Positions 8,579 to 16,189 of a DNA stretch of 39,771 nt are shown here, piece by piece. A program made the position numbers and the translations under genes. How positions within the stretch are numbered: position 1 is the first letter of the stretch; the number at the start of each line of letters is the position of its first letter. The stretch is taken from NCBI GenBank assembly GCA_903858185.1, contig CAIOHT010000140.1:1-39771 (forward strand), in the 5' to 3' direction. Source of the DNA: an uncultured Caulobacterales bacterium (lineage in GTDB: Bacteria > Pseudomonadota > Alphaproteobacteria > Caulobacterales > Caulobacteraceae). A model generated the notes under the pieces. The model was not told where the DNA came from. It worked only from the letters and a program-made list of their open reading frames with translations, and ran no database searches.

Positions 8579-9360
8579 TCGACGACCTGGCCCTCATCCT
8601 TGATACGGCGCGCGAGGCCGGCGAACTGGCCCGGCGCCTGAAGGGCGAGGGGCTGGAAACCTGGTCCAAGACCGGCGGCTCGCCGGTGACCAACGCCGAT
8701 ATCGCTGTCGACACCCTGCTGCGGACGCGCCTGGGCGCCGCCCGTCCAGACTACGGCTGGCTGTCGGAGGAGACCGCTGACGACCCCGCGCGGCTCGACA
8801 AGTCGCGGCTGTTCGTCGTCGATCCTATCGACGGCACCGTCGCGTTTTTGAAGGGCAAGCCTTGGTGGGCGGTGTCAGTCGCGGTGGTCGAGAACGGCAA
8901 GCCGGTCGCAGGCGTGGTGTTCGCGCCGGAGCTCGACGAGACCTTCACCGCCACAGCCGGCGGCGGCGCCTTCCTGAACAGCGCCCTGATCACCGCCAGC
9001 GCCCAGGATCGCGTTGAAGACTGCCGCATGCTCGGTGACGCCCCGATGTTCAAGCATCCGGCCTGGCGGGAGCCCTGGCCGCCGATGCATATCGAGACCC
9101 GCAACTCGATCGCCTACCGCATGTGCCTGGTCGCCGACGGCCGGTTTGACGCCGCCCTGGCGCTCAACGGCAAGAGCGAGTGGGACCTCGCCGCCGCCGA
9201 CCTGATCTGCCGGGAGGCGAGGGCGGTCTGTACGGATCACAAGGGCCGCGGCTACGCCTACAACCAGACGAACACCCGGCTGCCGAGCCTGGTTTCCGCT
9301 GCGCCGTCGCTGCACCCGTTGATCCTGGAGCGCGTCCGGCATATCGACCTGCCGAACTGA
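8575..9360 (+). CDS. CysQ-like 3'(2'),5'-bisphosphate nucleotidase / inositol monophosphatase family
   Basis: A 261-residue member of the lithium-sensitive inositol monophosphatase family. The metal-binding elements are present: GWLSEE (around residue 61), the DPIDGTVAFLKG motif, and the C-terminal WDLAAADLICREA motif. Compactness and the FLKG after DPIDGT favour the CysQ branch, which hydrolyses 3'-phosphoadenosine 5'-phosphate, but other phosphate monoesters cannot be excluded. It overlaps pmbA by ATGA and is followed by a DUF4170 gene 23 bases on, so the three are probably one transcript. Confidence 0.88.
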   Translation: MIDDLALILDTAREAGELARRLKGEGLETWSKTGGSPVTNADIAVDTLLRTRLGAARPDYGWLSEETADDPARLDKSRLFVVDPIDGTVAFLKGKPWWAVSVAVVENGKPVAGVVFAPELDETFTATAGGGAFLNSALITASAQDRVEDCRMLGDAPMFKHPAWREPWPPMHIETRNSIAYRMCLVADGRFDAALALNGKSEWDLAAADLICREARAVCTDHKGRGYAYNQTNTRLPSLVSAAPSLHPLILERVRHIDLPN

Positions 9361-9383
9361 CTCACGCGGAAGGGCCCCCGCAC

Positions 9384-9620
9384 ATGCCGGATAAACAGCT
9401 GCTGCACATCGTCATCGGTGGTGAACTGAAGGACGTCCAGGACGTCGAGTTCCGCGACCTCAGCAAGGTCGAGTTCGTCGGCGCCTATCCGAACTACGCC
9501 GAGGCCTGGAAGGCCTGGAAGTCCAAGGCCCAGGCGACCGTCGACAACGCCCACGCCCGCTACTTCATCATCCACGCGCACAAGCTGCTGGACCCGGAAG
9601 ACGACGATCATAGCCACTGA
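9384..9620 (+). CDS. DUF4170 domain protein
   Basis: A 78-residue protein matching the alphaproteobacterial DUF4170 family: LHIVIGGELKDVQDVEFRDL, then VEFVGAYPNYAEAWKAWKSKAQ and a final AHARYFIIHAHKLLDP followed by an acidic His-containing tail. Function is unknown. In alphaproteobacteria this family commonly lies near the DUF374, kdtA and lpxK genes, as here, hinting at a lipid A-related role. The upstream in-frame extension to 9180 overlaps the CysQ gene and lacks family similarity, so the ATG at 9384 is preferred. Confidence 0.88.
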   Translation: MPDKQLLHIVIGGELKDVQDVEFRDLSKVEFVGAYPNYAEAWKAWKSKAQATVDNAHARYFIIHAHKLLDPEDDDHSH

Positions 9621-9625
9621 TCAAT

Positions 9626-9654
9626 GGGGACATGTACCGAAGGTACGTGTCCCC
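9626..9654. repeat. palindromic repeat, copy A; likely bidirectional terminator
   Basis: Left arm GGGGACATGTACC, loop GAA, right arm GGTACGTGTCCCC, with one mismatch in 13 pairs. It starts six bases after the DUF4170 stop and lies between convergent genes together with copy B. A strong stem at this point can end transcription from both sides, although there is no clear T run. Confidence 0.75.
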
Positions 9655-9673
9655 TGAATCCGGTCGCTCGATT

Positions 9674-9703
9674 GGGGGACACGTACCTGCGGTACATGTC
9701 CCC
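9674..9703. repeat. palindromic repeat, copy B
   Basis: Left arm GGGGGACACGTACC, loop TGC, right arm GGTACATGTCCCC, one mismatch. It lies 20 bases from copy A and two bases from the stop codon of the - strand phosphatase gene. The left arm of A and the right arm of B are perfect complements, so the pair can also fold as one larger structure, as in paired REP-type elements. Confidence 0.75.
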
Positions 9704-9705
9704 GG

Positions 9706-10374
9706 CTACTCCCGCCGCAGCAGTTTGTCGGTCAGCAGGGTGGCCCACCAGCTGGTGATGAAGTCGCCCTTGATCCGGTCGCGGTCGTAGGCGTCGCTCT
9801 GCACCCAGTCGACGAAGCTGATCCCCTTGGGCTCGGCCTCTTCGAGGTAGCGCTCGAACACGTAGTCCAGCACGCCGGTCTTGCCCTGCTTCACGTGCAG
9901 GGTGCGCAAGCCCAGCTCGGTCATCGCTTCGCGGATCGGATGGCCGAGGTGAAAGTGGCGGTAGAAGACGCTCATGATCCCGGCGCGGTCCGCACCGGAC
10001 TTGCAGTGCATCAGGGCCGGATACTCGATGCTCTGGAAGAGGTCGCGGGCCCCCAGCACCGTCTCGCGGCGCGGCACTTCGCGGGAGGTGATCGTGAAGT
10101 CGATCATCTTCAGACCCAGCCGCTCGCAGGCGTCGCGCTCCAGCACATAGAAGCCGGTATCGAACCCGCCGCGCAGGTTGATGATGGTCTTGATCCCGTC
10201 GCGCTTCCAGTAAGCGAGCTGATAGGGCCAAGGCTGGGCGGCGCGGACCATGTCAGGCCCGATCCAGTGGGCATTGGAGAATCCGACGCGCAGGAAGGCG
10301 TGGTCACCCCAGATGGAGTGCCAGTACGCCTTGAAACGGCCCCAGCCGGTTGAAAGGTCGAAACGCGTCGACAA
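9706..10374 (-). CDS. CtpA-like cysteine (PTP/DSP-type) phosphatase
   Basis: A 222-residue protein with the Cys-x5-Arg phosphatase loop HCKSGADRAG, Cys124 and Arg130, preceded by IKTIINLRGG, which is typical of dual-specificity-like phosphatases. Caulobacter CtpA is a PTP-like protein that affects lipid A phosphates and is conditionally essential; this gene lies against msbA and near kdtA and lpxK, so the same role is likely. The frame is open to 10455, but that would overlap msbA. The TTG at 10374 has AGGGAG seven bases upstream and starts before the conserved STRFDLSTGWGRFKAYW region, so it was chosen. No signal peptide is visible. The lipid A assignment rests on context and resemblance, not on a search. 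Confidence 0.78.
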   Translation of the reverse strand: MSTRFDLSTGWGRFKAYWHSIWGDHAFLRVGFSNAHWIGPDMVRAAQPWPYQLAYWKRDGIKTIINLRGGFDTGFYVLERDACERLGLKMIDFTITSREVPRRETVLGARDLFQSIEYPALMHCKSGADRAGIMSVFYRHFHLGHPIREAMTELGLRTLHVKQGKTGVLDYVFERYLEEAEPKGISFVDWVQSDAYDRDRIKGDFITSWWATLLTDKLLRRE

Positions 10375-10389
10375 GTGGCGCTCCCTGCA

Positions 10390-10411
10390 AGAGCGTCCTA
10401 AGTAGGGCTCT
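10390..10411. promoter_or_regulatory. imperfect inverted repeat in the ctpA-like/msbA divergent region
   Basis: AGAGC, GT, CCTA, AG, TAGG, GCTCT: two nested complementary arm pairs in the short region between the divergent phosphatase and msbA genes. It could be an operator or a leader-RNA stem. There is no independent support. Confidence 0.3.
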
Positions 10412-10453
10412 CTGCGCCGAACGCAAACGTCTTCAGGGCCGATTCCCAACTCC

Positions 10454-12229
10454 ATGACCGCCGAAGCGCCAGCCGAAATGACCGACCGCCAGTTGGTGGG
10501 ACGCGTCTGGGGCAGCTACCTGAAGCGTCGCTGGAAGGGCGTGACGGTCGCGCTGCTGTGCGCGATCTCGGTGGCGGTGTTCAGCACCCTGCTGGCGCAG
10601 ATGATCGAGCCGGCGGTCAATGACCTCTTGTCGCGCGAGCCCAAGCCCGGCGCGATCGTCATCATTCCCCTGACCATCATCGCCTACGGCTTCGGCCGGG
10701 CGCTGTCGCAGATCATCCAGGCGATGCTGGTCAACCGGATCGGCCATGGCCTTGTCGGCGACATCCAGCAGGAGCTGTTCGGCCGCATGGTGCGGGCTGA
10801 CCTCGCCCGGCTGCGCGCGACCCACTCGGGCAGCTTTGTCTCCCAGGTGCTCTATGACGCGGCCCTGATCCGCGAGGCGGCGACCAGCGGCGTCGTCAGC
10901 TGGACCCAGAACGCGCTCATCGTCGGCGGCTGCCTGATCGCGATGATCGAGCGCGACCCCGTCCTGGCCGCCGGCGTTGCGCTGGTGGGACCGTTCGCGG
11001 GCCGTCTGATGCGGCGCTTCTCGAGCCGGTCGAAGAAGGCCGCCAAGGGCGCCATGGCCGCGACCAGCGACCTGTCGACGGCCCTGATGGAGAGCCTCGA
11101 CGGCGTCCGCGTGGTCAAGATGGAGAACCGCGAAGACTACGAAGAGGCGCGCGTCGCGGCCGTGATCGGCGAGCGGCAGCGGTTCATCATCAAGGGCGCC
11201 AACGCCCGCGCCCAGGCGGCGCCGGTGACCGAGCTGCTGACGGTGTTCGTCACCGCCGCGATCTTTGTCTACGTCGGCTGGGGTCGGAACATGAACCCCG
11301 GCGACTTCATGGCCTTCTTCGCCCTGCTCGGCATGGCCGGTCAGTCCCTGCGCCAGCTGGCCAACCTTCAGACGGTGTTCGCCGAGGGTATGACGGCCGC
11401 CCGCCGGCTGTTCGTCGCGCTCGATGTCGAGCCGGAAGTCCGCGAAACCGAGTCCGCGCGCGCGCTGGCGGCGGGCGATGGCCAGGTCCGGCTCGAGAAC
11501 GTGAGCTTTGCCTATGACGACGGCGGGGCGATCCTTGATTCGGTGACCATCGAAGCCCGGCGCGGCGAAATGGTCGCCCTGGTCGGTCCGTCCGGCGGCG
11601 GCAAGAGCACGGTCCTGTCGCTGATCCCGCGCTTCTACGACGCCACATCCGGGCGTGTGACCGTCGACGGCGCCGATGTGCGGGATGTCACCATCGCCTC
11701 CCTGCGCGCCCGAATCGGATTTGTGACCCAGGAGCCGTTCCTGTTCGACGACACCATCCGCGCCAACATCGCCTACGCCCGTCCCGAGGCGACCGACGCC
11801 GAAATCGAGGACGCCGCACGCCGCGCCGCCGCCCACGACTTCATCCTCGAACAGCCGGACGGCTATGACACCATCGTCGGCGAGGCGGCGACGCGCCTGT
11901 CGGGCGGCCAGCGGCAGCGCATCGCCATCGCCCGCGCCTTCCTGAAGAACGCCCCGATCCTGCTGCTCGACGAGGCGACCAGCGCGCTGGACACCGAGAG
12001 CGAGGCGCAGGTCCAGGCGGCGCTGGACCGCCTGATGGACGGTCGCACGACCATTGTTATCGCCCACCGCCTGTCGACGGTCCGGCATGCCGACCGCATC
12101 TATGTGCTGGAACGCGGCCGGATCGTAGAGACCGGCTCCCATGCGACGCTGGTGCGCAAGCGCGGCCTCTATGCCCGGCTCGCCCGCGCCCAGGACCTCG
12201 ACAGCGCGCCGGAGGAGACCGAGGCGTGA
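10454..12229 (+). CDS. MsbA-like ABC exporter (lipid A flippase candidate)
   Basis: A 591-residue half-transporter with an N-terminal membrane domain and a C-terminal ATPase. The ATPase motifs are complete: Walker A GPSGGGKST (residues 378-386), signature LSGGQRQR, Walker B ILLLDEATSALD and the H-loop IVIAHRLST. Membrane helices are visible from about residue 30 to 310. MsbA flips lipid A-core across the inner membrane; placement in one + strand run with DUF374, kdtA and lpxK supports that function, but half-exporters are hard to separate by sequence, so the symbol is withheld. The ATG at 10454 is followed by a MTDRQLVGRVW region resembling known members. The stop overlaps the GTG of the next gene. 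Confidence 0.9.
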   Translation: MTAEAPAEMTDRQLVGRVWGSYLKRRWKGVTVALLCAISVAVFSTLLAQMIEPAVNDLLSREPKPGAIVIIPLTIIAYGFGRALSQIIQAMLVNRIGHGLVGDIQQELFGRMVRADLARLRATHSGSFVSQVLYDAALIREAATSGVVSWTQNALIVGGCLIAMIERDPVLAAGVALVGPFAGRLMRRFSSRSKKAAKGAMAATSDLSTALMESLDGVRVVKMENREDYEEARVAAVIGERQRFIIKGANARAQAAPVTELLTVFVTAAIFVYVGWGRNMNPGDFMAFFALLGMAGQSLRQLANLQTVFAEGMTAARRLFVALDVEPEVRETESARALAAGDGQVRLENVSFAYDDGGAILDSVTIEARRGEMVALVGPSGGGKSTVLSLIPRFYDATSGRVTVDGADVRDVTIASLRARIGFVTQEPFLFDDTIRANIAYARPEATDAEIEDAARRAAAHDFILEQPDGYDTIVGEAATRLSGGQRQRIAIARAFLKNAPILLLDEATSALDTESEAQVQAALDRLMDGRTTIVIAHRLSTVRHADRIYVLERGRIVETGSHATLVRKRGLYARLARAQDLDSAPEETEA

Positions 12230-12927
12230 AGGCGTTCCTGCGGTCCCGGTCCGTACAGCATCTGATGGCGACCCTGATCGCGGCCTGGCTCAGGTTCTGC
12301 CGTGACACCCTGCGCTGGACGGTCGAGGGCCAGGACCGGGCCGAGGCGGTCTGGAATTCCGACAGTGGTGCGATCTTATGCGTCTGGCATGCGACGGGCC
12401 CGCTTGGCCCCGCCTGCTGGCCGCAAGGCCCGGGCCGTCAGGAGATGCGCTGCCTGATCTCCAGGTCTTCGGACGGGGAGTTCATGGCCCTGACGATGAA
12501 CAAGATCGGCTATCCCGCCATCCGCGGATCGTCGCAGAAGGCCACGGACAAGGCCAAGCACAAGTCCGGCGAACGCGCCTTCCGCGACATGGTCCGGTGG
12601 GTGCGGGATGGCGGCGCCGTCTCCATCACGCCGGACGGCCCCCGGGGACCGGTCGAGGTGATGCAGCCGGGCGCTCCGACGCTGGCCCGGATCACCGGCG
12701 CGCCTGTGATCCTCTGCGGCATCTCCAGCAAGCCGCAGATCCGCGTCGGCAGCTGGGACCGGACCATCATCCCGCTGCCGTTCGCCCGGGCTGCCATGGT
12801 CTGGGACGGCCCCGTCTATGCCAACCGGGATGACGACCTCGAGGCTCTGGCCCGCGACTGGGGCGCTCGGCTCAGCGCGGCCAACCGCCGGGCGGAAGCC
12901 ATTCTGGACGCGAAGGGCGGGGAGTGA
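12226..12927 (+). CDS. DUF374 lysophospholipid acyltransferase family protein
   Basis: A 233-residue protein starting with GTG that overlaps the msbA-like stop (GTGA), a sign of coupling. It has the DUF374 layout: a membrane-associated N-terminus with RFCRDTLRW, ILCVWHATGPL carrying the His of the acyltransferase core, LISRSSDGEF, the RGSS motif and ITPDGPRGP. The DUF374 family is related to glycerol-phosphate acyltransferases and is linked by neighbourhood to lipid A genes in many alphaproteobacteria. The acyl acceptor is unknown. The expected HxxxxD box is modified here to HATGPL, so catalysis by the canonical dyad is uncertain. Confidence 0.85.
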   Translation: MKAFLRSRSVQHLMATLIAAWLRFCRDTLRWTVEGQDRAEAVWNSDSGAILCVWHATGPLGPACWPQGPGRQEMRCLISRSSDGEFMALTMNKIGYPAIRGSSQKATDKAKHKSGERAFRDMVRWVRDGGAVSITPDGPRGPVEVMQPGAPTLARITGAPVILCGISSKPQIRVGSWDRTIIPLPFARAAMVWDGPVYANRDDDLEALARDWGARLSAANRRAEAILDAKGGE

Positions 12928-12940
12928 GAGTCTGACCGCC

Positions 12941-13903
12941 ATGCCGCACGACGACCACGGCCACCATCACCACGACCATGACCACGGGCATGGTCATTCG
13001 CACGGCCATGGCCACAGCCATGCGCCCGTGGATTTCGGCCGCGCCTTCGCGATCGGCGCGGCGCTGAATATCACCTTCGTCGTCGTCGAGGCTGTGGCGG
13101 GGATCATGACCGGGTCGCTCGCCCTGTTGGCGGACGCCGGTCACAATCTGTCGGACGTTCTGGGCCTGCTGATGGCCTGGGGCGCGGTGGCCATGGCAAA
13201 ACAGCTGCCGACCGCGCGCCGCAGCTACGGCCTGCGCAAGGGCACCATCCTGGCCTCTCTGGCCAATGCCGGGCTGCTGCTGGTGGCAGTGGGCGCCATC
13301 GTCTGGGAGGCGGTCCGTCGGTTCGGGTCGCCAGAGCCGGTTGCGCCGGGACCGGTGATCATCGTCGCGGCCATCGGGGTCGTGATCAACACCGCCACCG
13401 CCCTGATGTTCATGCGCGGGCACGGTGACCTGAACGTCCGCGGCGCCTTCCTGCACATGGCCGCCGACGCGGCGGTGTCGCTCGGCGTGGTGTTCGCGGC
13501 AATCGTCGTCTGGATGGTCCCCGGCTGGACCTGGATCGACCCGGCGGTCAGCCTGGTCATCGCGGCGGTGATCGTCGCCGGGACCTGGGGCCTCTTGCGC
13601 GACTCGCTCGACATGGCCCTGGACGCGGCGCCCCGCGGCATCGACCCCGATGCGGTGCGGGCCTGGCTGGCGGCGCGACCGGGCGTGACCGAGGTCCACG
13701 ATCTGCATATCTGGGCGATGAGCACGACCGAGACGGCCCTGACCGCCCATCTGATCCGGCCCGACAATGCCGACAGCGACAACTTTCTGCACGAAACGGC
13801 GCTGGCCCTGGCCGAGCGCTTCAAAATCGGTCACCCGACCCTGCAACTCGAGACCGGCGCCGGCGGCCATCCTTGCCAGCTCGCGCCTGCCGACGTGGTC
13901 TGA
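12941..13903 (+). CDS. cation diffusion facilitator, probable zinc/cobalt exporter
   Basis: A 320-residue CDF-family transporter with a very His-rich N-terminus (residues 3-27), six membrane helices and a C-terminal cytoplasmic domain ending in HPTLQLETG. The transport-site residues are visible: Asp65, His68 and Asp72 in ADAGHNLSD (TM2), and His172 and Asp176 in HMAADAAVSLG (TM5). This resembles ZitB/CzcD-type Zn2+/H+ antiporters. The ATG at 12941 starts at the His-rich region; the in-frame upstream extension overlaps the DUF374 gene. It sits between DUF374 and kdtA, an unusual insertion into the lipid A run. Confidence 0.92.
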   Translation: MPHDDHGHHHHDHDHGHGHSHGHGHSHAPVDFGRAFAIGAALNITFVVVEAVAGIMTGSLALLADAGHNLSDVLGLLMAWGAVAMAKQLPTARRSYGLRKGTILASLANAGLLLVAVGAIVWEAVRRFGSPEPVAPGPVIIVAAIGVVINTATALMFMRGHGDLNVRGAFLHMAADAAVSLGVVFAAIVVWMVPGWTWIDPAVSLVIAAVIVAGTWGLLRDSLDMALDAAPRGIDPDAVRAWLAARPGVTEVHDLHIWAMSTTETALTAHLIRPDNADSDNFLHETALALAERFKIGHPTLQLETGAGGHPCQLAPADVV

Positions 13904-13909
13904 GCGCGG

Positions 13910-15166
13910 GTGGGACGTCCGCTCTCTCTGGGACTGTATCGCGGCGCGACGTCGCTGATCGGCCTGGCTGTGCCCGCAATCCTTCGCGGACGGGTGAAGA
14001 CCGGCAAGGAAGACGCGGCGCGCCTTGGGGAACGGCTTGGTCATGCGTCCCGGTCGCGGCCCACGGGCCCGCTGGTCTGGCTGCACGGCGCCAGTGTCGG
14101 GGAAACCGTCTCCCTCTTGCCGCTGGTCGAGCGGCTGCGCGCGACGCGGCCCGATGTTTCGGTGCTGGTCACCTCCGGCACGATGACCTCCGCCGACCTG
14201 CTGGCCCGTCGCCTGCCGCCAGGCGCCTTTCACCAGTACATCCCTGTCGACACGCCCGGCGCCGCCGCGCGGTTTCTCGACCACTGGAAGCCGGACCTGG
14301 CCGTGTTCGTCGAGAGCGAGCTGTGGCCGAACCTCCTGCTGGGCGCGAAGGCGCGGGGCGTCACGCTGGCGCTGGTCTCGGCCCGCATGACCGAAGGGAG
14401 CGCGAAGGGCTGGCGGCGGTTTCCCGCGGCGGCCCGCGCCGTGCTGCGCACCTTCGACCTGGTGCTGCCGCAGGACGTCCGGACCGGCGTGCGGCTGAAG
14501 GACCTCGGCGCCCTGGTCGACGGCTACGCCAACCTGAAGCTTGTCGGCGAGGCCCTGCCCGCCGATGCCGCCGAACTGGCCCGGCTGAAACATGCCGCCG
14601 GCGACCGCCTGATCGTCACCGCCGCCAGCACCCATCCGGGCGAGGACGCGCTGATCGCCTCCGCGGTCGAGAAGACCGGTCGGTATCCCTTGCTCGTCCT
14701 CGTTCCCCGCCACCCGGTGCGCGGACCGAAGCTCGCCACCGACCTGCGGGCGCACAACCGCACCATCGCCCTGAGGTCGGCGGGAGAGGCCCTGACGCCT
14801 GAAACTGACATCTACATCGCCGATACCCTGGGCGAACTCGGCCTGTTCTTCCGGTTGGGCGACATCGCGGTGATGGGCGGCAGCTTTCTGGCCGATATCG
14901 GCGGTCACAACCCGCTGGAGGCCGCGCGGCTCGACCGGCCGGTGGTTCACGGCGACCACTACGCCAACTGGATCGACATCTATGGCGCGCTCGGCGCCGG
15001 CGGGGTCGGATGCGATGACGAGGCGGCGCTGACGGCCGCGCTCACGCGGCTGCTCTCGAACGAGGATGAGCGCGCGCGCGTCGCCGCGGCCGCCCGCGCG
15101 GCGGCGGATGCGGAAGACGGCGTGCTCGACCGCCTCTGGGCGCAGCTGGAGCCGATGCTGCCATGA
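13910..15166 (+). CDS. waaA: 3-deoxy-D-manno-octulosonic acid transferase
   Basis: A 418-residue GT-B glycosyltransferase that adds Kdo from CMP-Kdo to lipid IVA. Motifs match WaaA/KdtA: a short N-terminal membrane anchor, HGASVGE at residues 59-65 with Glu65 as the likely general base, ESELWPN, LVSARMTEGSAKGW, and the C-terminal GGSFLADIGGHNPLEAA donor-binding region. Length is normal. The start is GTG six bases after the CDF stop, and the stop overlaps the lpxK start by ATGA. Whether it adds one or two Kdo residues cannot be told. Confidence 0.95.
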   Translation: MGRPLSLGLYRGATSLIGLAVPAILRGRVKTGKEDAARLGERLGHASRSRPTGPLVWLHGASVGETVSLLPLVERLRATRPDVSVLVTSGTMTSADLLARRLPPGAFHQYIPVDTPGAAARFLDHWKPDLAVFVESELWPNLLLGAKARGVTLALVSARMTEGSAKGWRRFPAAARAVLRTFDLVLPQDVRTGVRLKDLGALVDGYANLKLVGEALPADAAELARLKHAAGDRLIVTAASTHPGEDALIASAVEKTGRYPLLVLVPRHPVRGPKLATDLRAHNRTIALRSAGEALTPETDIYIADTLGELGLFFRLGDIAVMGGSFLADIGGHNPLEAARLDRPVVHGDHYANWIDIYGALGAGGVGCDDEAALTAALTRLLSNEDERARVAAAARAAADAEDGVLDRLWAQLEPMLP

Positions 15167-16188
15167 AGCTCTCGACGCCGCGATGGTGGTACGTGCGTCA
15201 GGGCGCCCCGCGCCGGGTGACCCGGGCGGTGCTGCGGCCTCTGTCCTGGATCTGGGCGGCGGTCACGGCCCGCCGTATCGCGCGGACGGTCCCGGCGGAC
15301 GCTGGCCTGCCGGTGATCTGTGTGGGCAATCTGACCGTGGGCGGCACGGGCAAGACGCCGGTGGTGCGCGAACTGTTGCGGCTACTGACCGGGCAGGGGC
15401 TGGCGGCGCACGGTCTGTCGCGCGGCTACGGCGGGCGGCTCAAGGGGCCTTTGCGCGTCGACCCCGCGGTTCACAGCGCCGCTGACGTCGGCGACGAGCC
15501 CCTGATGCTGGCCCGCGACTACCCCCTGTGGATTTCGCCTGACCGGCCGGCCGGCGCCCGCGCGGCGAAGGCCGGCGGCGCCCGGGTGCTGGTGATGGAT
15601 GACGGCCACCAGAACCCGTCACTGAAGAAGGTCCTGTCGCTGATTGTCATTGATGGCGAAACCCGCAACGGCGAATGGCCATTCGGCGATGGCGCGGTGT
15701 TTCCGGCCGGGCCGATGCGCGAGCCGCTGGCTGCGGGTCTGGCGCGCACCGATGCTGTGGTGATGCTGCTGCCCGCTGACCTGGCCGCGCCCGATCCGGA
15801 CCTGCTGGCGCTGTTCGCGGGCGGGCCGGTGCTGATCGCCCGGCTCGAGCCTGCCGCCGCACCGCCGTCAGGCCCGCAGGTCGGATTTGCCGGCATCGGC
15901 AAGCCCTGGAAGGTCGAGCGCGCGCTCGAGGCGGCCGGTTGCGACCTCCGGGACTTCGTGCGCTTCCCGGACCACCATCCCTACAGCGAGGCCGACCTGG
16001 CGCTGCTGGAGGATGTCGCCGGGCGCTACGGCGCCGGGCTGGTGACGACCGAGAAGGACTGGGTCCGCCTGCCGCCTGAGTGGCGCACCAAGGCGGCGGT
16101 CTGGCCGGTCAGGGCAAGGTTCGAGGACGAGGCGGCAGTGCTGGCCCTGCTGGGGACATGCACGTCAGCGCTTGTCCCCCAAGGGTAG
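15163..16188 (+). CDS. lpxK: tetraacyldisaccharide 4'-kinase
   Basis: A 341-residue LpxK, the kinase that phosphorylates the 4' position of the lipid A disaccharide. The P-loop GNLTVGGTGKTP lies near residues 55-66 and the VLVMDDGHQN segment holds the catalytic Asp pair. The N-terminus has the expected membrane-associating helix. The last eleven residues (GTCTSALVPQG) are encoded by a palindromic repeat at 16152-16179, so the native C-terminus is not conserved and appears to have been set by repeat insertion. It is coupled to waaA by an ATGA overlap. The - strand amidohydrolase ends one base away. Confidence 0.95.
   Translation: MKLSTPRWWYVRQGAPRRVTRAVLRPLSWIWAAVTARRIARTVPADAGLPVICVGNLTVGGTGKTPVVRELLRLLTGQGLAAHGLSRGYGGRLKGPLRVDPAVHSAADVGDEPLMLARDYPLWISPDRPAGARAAKAGGARVLVMDDGHQNPSLKKVLSLIVIDGETRNGEWPFGDGAVFPAGPMREPLAAGLARTDAVVMLLPADLAAPDPDLLALFAGGPVLIARLEPAAAPPSGPQVGFAGIGKPWKVERALEAAGCDLRDFVRFPDHHPYSEADLALLEDVAGRYGAGLVTTEKDWVRLPPEWRTKAAVWPVRARFEDEAAVLALLGTCTSALVPQG
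16152..16179. repeat. palindromic repeat, copy C, within the lpxK 3' end
   Basis: GGGGACATGCACG, a short loop, then GCGCTTGTCCCC. The outer arms are exact and the inner part is degenerate compared with copies A and B. It overlaps the last codons of lpxK and lies 11 bases from the stop codon of the convergent amidohydrolase gene, so it can fold at the ends of both transcripts. Confidence 0.7.
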
Positions 16189-16189
16189 G

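Noticed and set aside
10433..12142. Long - strand frame opposite the ABC exporter
   Set aside because: Composition is typical of an antisense shadow (Gly/His/Arg/Asp-rich) and the + strand has complete ABC motifs.
12872..14959. 695-codon - strand frame across the CDF and waaA genes
   Set aside because: It spans two well-supported + strand genes and shows no domain.
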